DNA from: Acidobacteriota bacterium
GTDB lineage: Bacteria > Acidobacteriota > Terriglobia > Terriglobales > Acidobacteriaceae
DNA length: 7,207 nucleotides
Direction of reading: 5' to 3'
Assembly: GCA_021781255.1 (NCBI GenBank)
Contig: JAJXXG010000621.1
Span: 1 to 7,207 of the forward strand
How positions within the stretch are numbered: the first letter of the stretch is position 1; each line of letters starts with the position of its first letter. Below the pieces are notes generated by a model. That model worked only from the letters and a program-made list of their open reading frames with translations, did not search any database and was not told the DNA's origin. The translations under genes were made by a program, and so were the position numbers. Shown here one piece after another: positions 6,061 through 7,207 of the stretch.

Positions 6061-7207
6061 CTACTGTTCGCGCCTTTTTGCACGGATAAACGAAGTGAGT
6101 TCACGGGATGTGAATTCTGTTCCCGCCACAAAGTAGAGCAGAGGGCCAAAAATGCGCGCCGCTGCAGCTCCAATAAAGTGCAGTCCGGGTACCGACGAAA
6201 TGAAGCCCGACCTGACATCCGGATACCCATCGAGCAATCGGATCTGCTCCAGCAACCTGCTGTCCAGAAACTTGTATTGTGAAAGGTCCGCTTGATACCC
6301 GGTGCCGAGAAGCACGTGGTCGACCTCCCGCTTCGTGCCGTCATTCAGGGTGAGTTGCACTCGACCCTCCACTTCGGCGGCCTCCACCACGCAGCGCCCC
6401 GTTGTCATGGTGACGCCGGCGAGTCGTGAAATCAGCCACGGTGCCCCAGCGGGTTTCACTGCCCGGATGCGGATTCGGTCGCGCAAGGGAAGGGGAATTC
6501 TGCGCACCAGACCCGGATAAGCCACCAGGCGACTGATCCCGATCGGCCCGACATCGTGCTTCGAGTAGAGCAATTTCGAGATTAGCCCCAGTTCGTGGAG
6601 CCGCTTGTGCATCCCAATCCAGCGCAGTTGGGGAGCCCTGGCCACAACCTCTACTTCCACGCCTGCCTCGCGCAGAAGGGCTGCTGACTCTAGAGCACTC
6701 TGACCAGCTCCAATGACTGCGACCCGTGTGCCCAGGGTCTGGAATCCCCGGCCGTCATAGCAATGGGAAACCAGGGCATCGGGGAGCTGGTTGAAGGGAT
6801 GGGGAGTCTTTTTGAATGAGCCAATACCGGCCGCCACAACAACCCGTGCCGAAAGAAATTGCTCGCCATCTTCCAGTGTGACCCGAAAATGACCGTTTTG
6901 CCGCTCCACCCTGTTCACACAGCGCCGGTCGAGATGCGAGCTTAGATGCGATTCAAACCACTTCCCATAGTTGACGAACGTCTCGCGCGATACACGCTTT
7001 TCCGGAGTCAGGTTCCTGGCGGATTCGTAAGCTTCCAAGGTGAAGCGTGCCTTCGGATCCGAGATGGTCGATGCCTCGCGCGGAGAACGGAGGATCATGC
7101 CAGGAGGAAGATTCCGGTCCCAAAATTCCATCGGCTTCCCGTGGATGCGAGGCTCCACTTCGGCCTCCAGAAGGTGCGAAGCCGCGGACAGGCCATAAGG
7201 ACCCGCC
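6061..7207 (-). CDS. FAD/NAD(P)H-dependent oxidoreductase, flavin-monooxygenase-like (5' end off window)
   Basis: The first visible residues, AGPYGLSAASHLLEAE, are the end of the FAD-binding GxGPYGLS motif. The true start is therefore a short distance beyond the right edge, and the GTG at 7158 is internal. Numbering from the first full codon (7206), GKPMEFWDRNLPPGM is at 23-37, the second Rossmann motif VAVIGAGQSALESAALL for NAD(P)H at 162-178, LLGTGYQADL (the ATGY-like motif of flavin monooxygenases) at 299-308, and HFIGAAAARIFGP near 343-355. About 380 residues are visible. Two dinucleotide motifs plus GTGY fit a single-component flavin oxygenase or oxidoreductase; databases often label relatives vaguely as FAD-dependent oxidoreductase or urate hydroxylase, and I cannot assign a substrate. 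No membrane segment is obvious. It stops 14 bp before the ATP-grasp start on the same strand, so the two are very probably co-transcribed, with this gene first. Confidence 0.9.
   Translation of the reverse strand, partial: AGPYGLSAASHLLEAEVEPRIHGKPMEFWDRNLPPGMILRSPREASTISDPKARFTLEAYESARNLTPEKRVSRETFVNYGKWFESHLSSHLDRRCVNRVERQNGHFRVTLEDGEQFLSARVVVAAGIGSFKKTPHPFNQLPDALVSHCYDGRGFQTLGTRVAVIGAGQSALESAALLREAGVEVEVVARAPQLRWIGMHKRLHELGLISKLLYSKHDVGPIGISRLVAYPGLVRRIPLPLRDRIRIRAVKPAGAPWLISRLAGVTMTTGRCVVEAAEVEGRVQLTLNDGTKREVDHVLLGTGYQADLSQYKFLDSRLLEQIRLLDGYPDVRSGFISSVPGLHFIGAAAARIFGPLLYFVAGTEFTSRELTSFIRAKRREQ

Noticed and set aside
7156..7158. GTG 7158 as the start of the oxidoreductase
   Set aside because: The in-frame sequence upstream to the window edge encodes the FAD-binding GPYGLS motif, so the gene begins outside the window.

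Overview
The window is ordinary bacterial chromosome with fairly high GC in its genes. No rRNA, tRNA, IS element, phage gene or CRISPR array was seen. The best guess for the source is an Acidobacteriota (Terriglobia-like) genome. The hints are a Ser/Thr-rich lipoprotein combining an Ig-like, a choice-of-anchor-D-like and a fibronectin type III-like segment, the protein sequence style, and weak Shine-Dalgarno sites. This is an impression, since no marker gene is present.

Layout. (1) 1-690, minus: N-terminal 230 residues of a class III (omega-type) PLP aminotransferase that runs off the left edge. (2) 691-836: short divergent intergenic region. (3) About 837-1409, plus: left-handed beta-helix (hexapeptide repeat) acyltransferase. 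(4) 1410-1696: non-coding gap with small hairpins. (5) 1697-3058, plus: 453-residue protein with a divergent NodB/CE4 polysaccharide-deacetylase-like fold. (6) 3065-4162, minus: secreted lipoprotein convergent with gene 5, leaving only 6 bp between the stop codons. (7) 4163-4807: 645 bp without a convincing gene but with several palindromes and hairpins, including a likely terminator for gene 8. (8) 4808-6046, minus: ATP-grasp ligase. (9) 6061-7207, minus: FAD/NAD(P)H-dependent oxidoreductase that runs off the right edge. Genes 9 then 8 form a probable two-gene operon with a 14-bp gap.

How the genes may work together. An O-/N-acyltransferase, a deacetylase-like enzyme, an ATP-grasp ligase and a flavin oxidoreductase within 6.5 kb suggest part of an accessory surface-polysaccharide or small-molecule tailoring locus. 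No glycosyltransferase, polymerase, exporter or NRPS/PKS gene lies in the window, so this remains inference. The least described parts are the divergent deacetylase-like protein, the oxidoreductase/ATP-grasp pair, and the palindrome-rich gap at 4163-4807.
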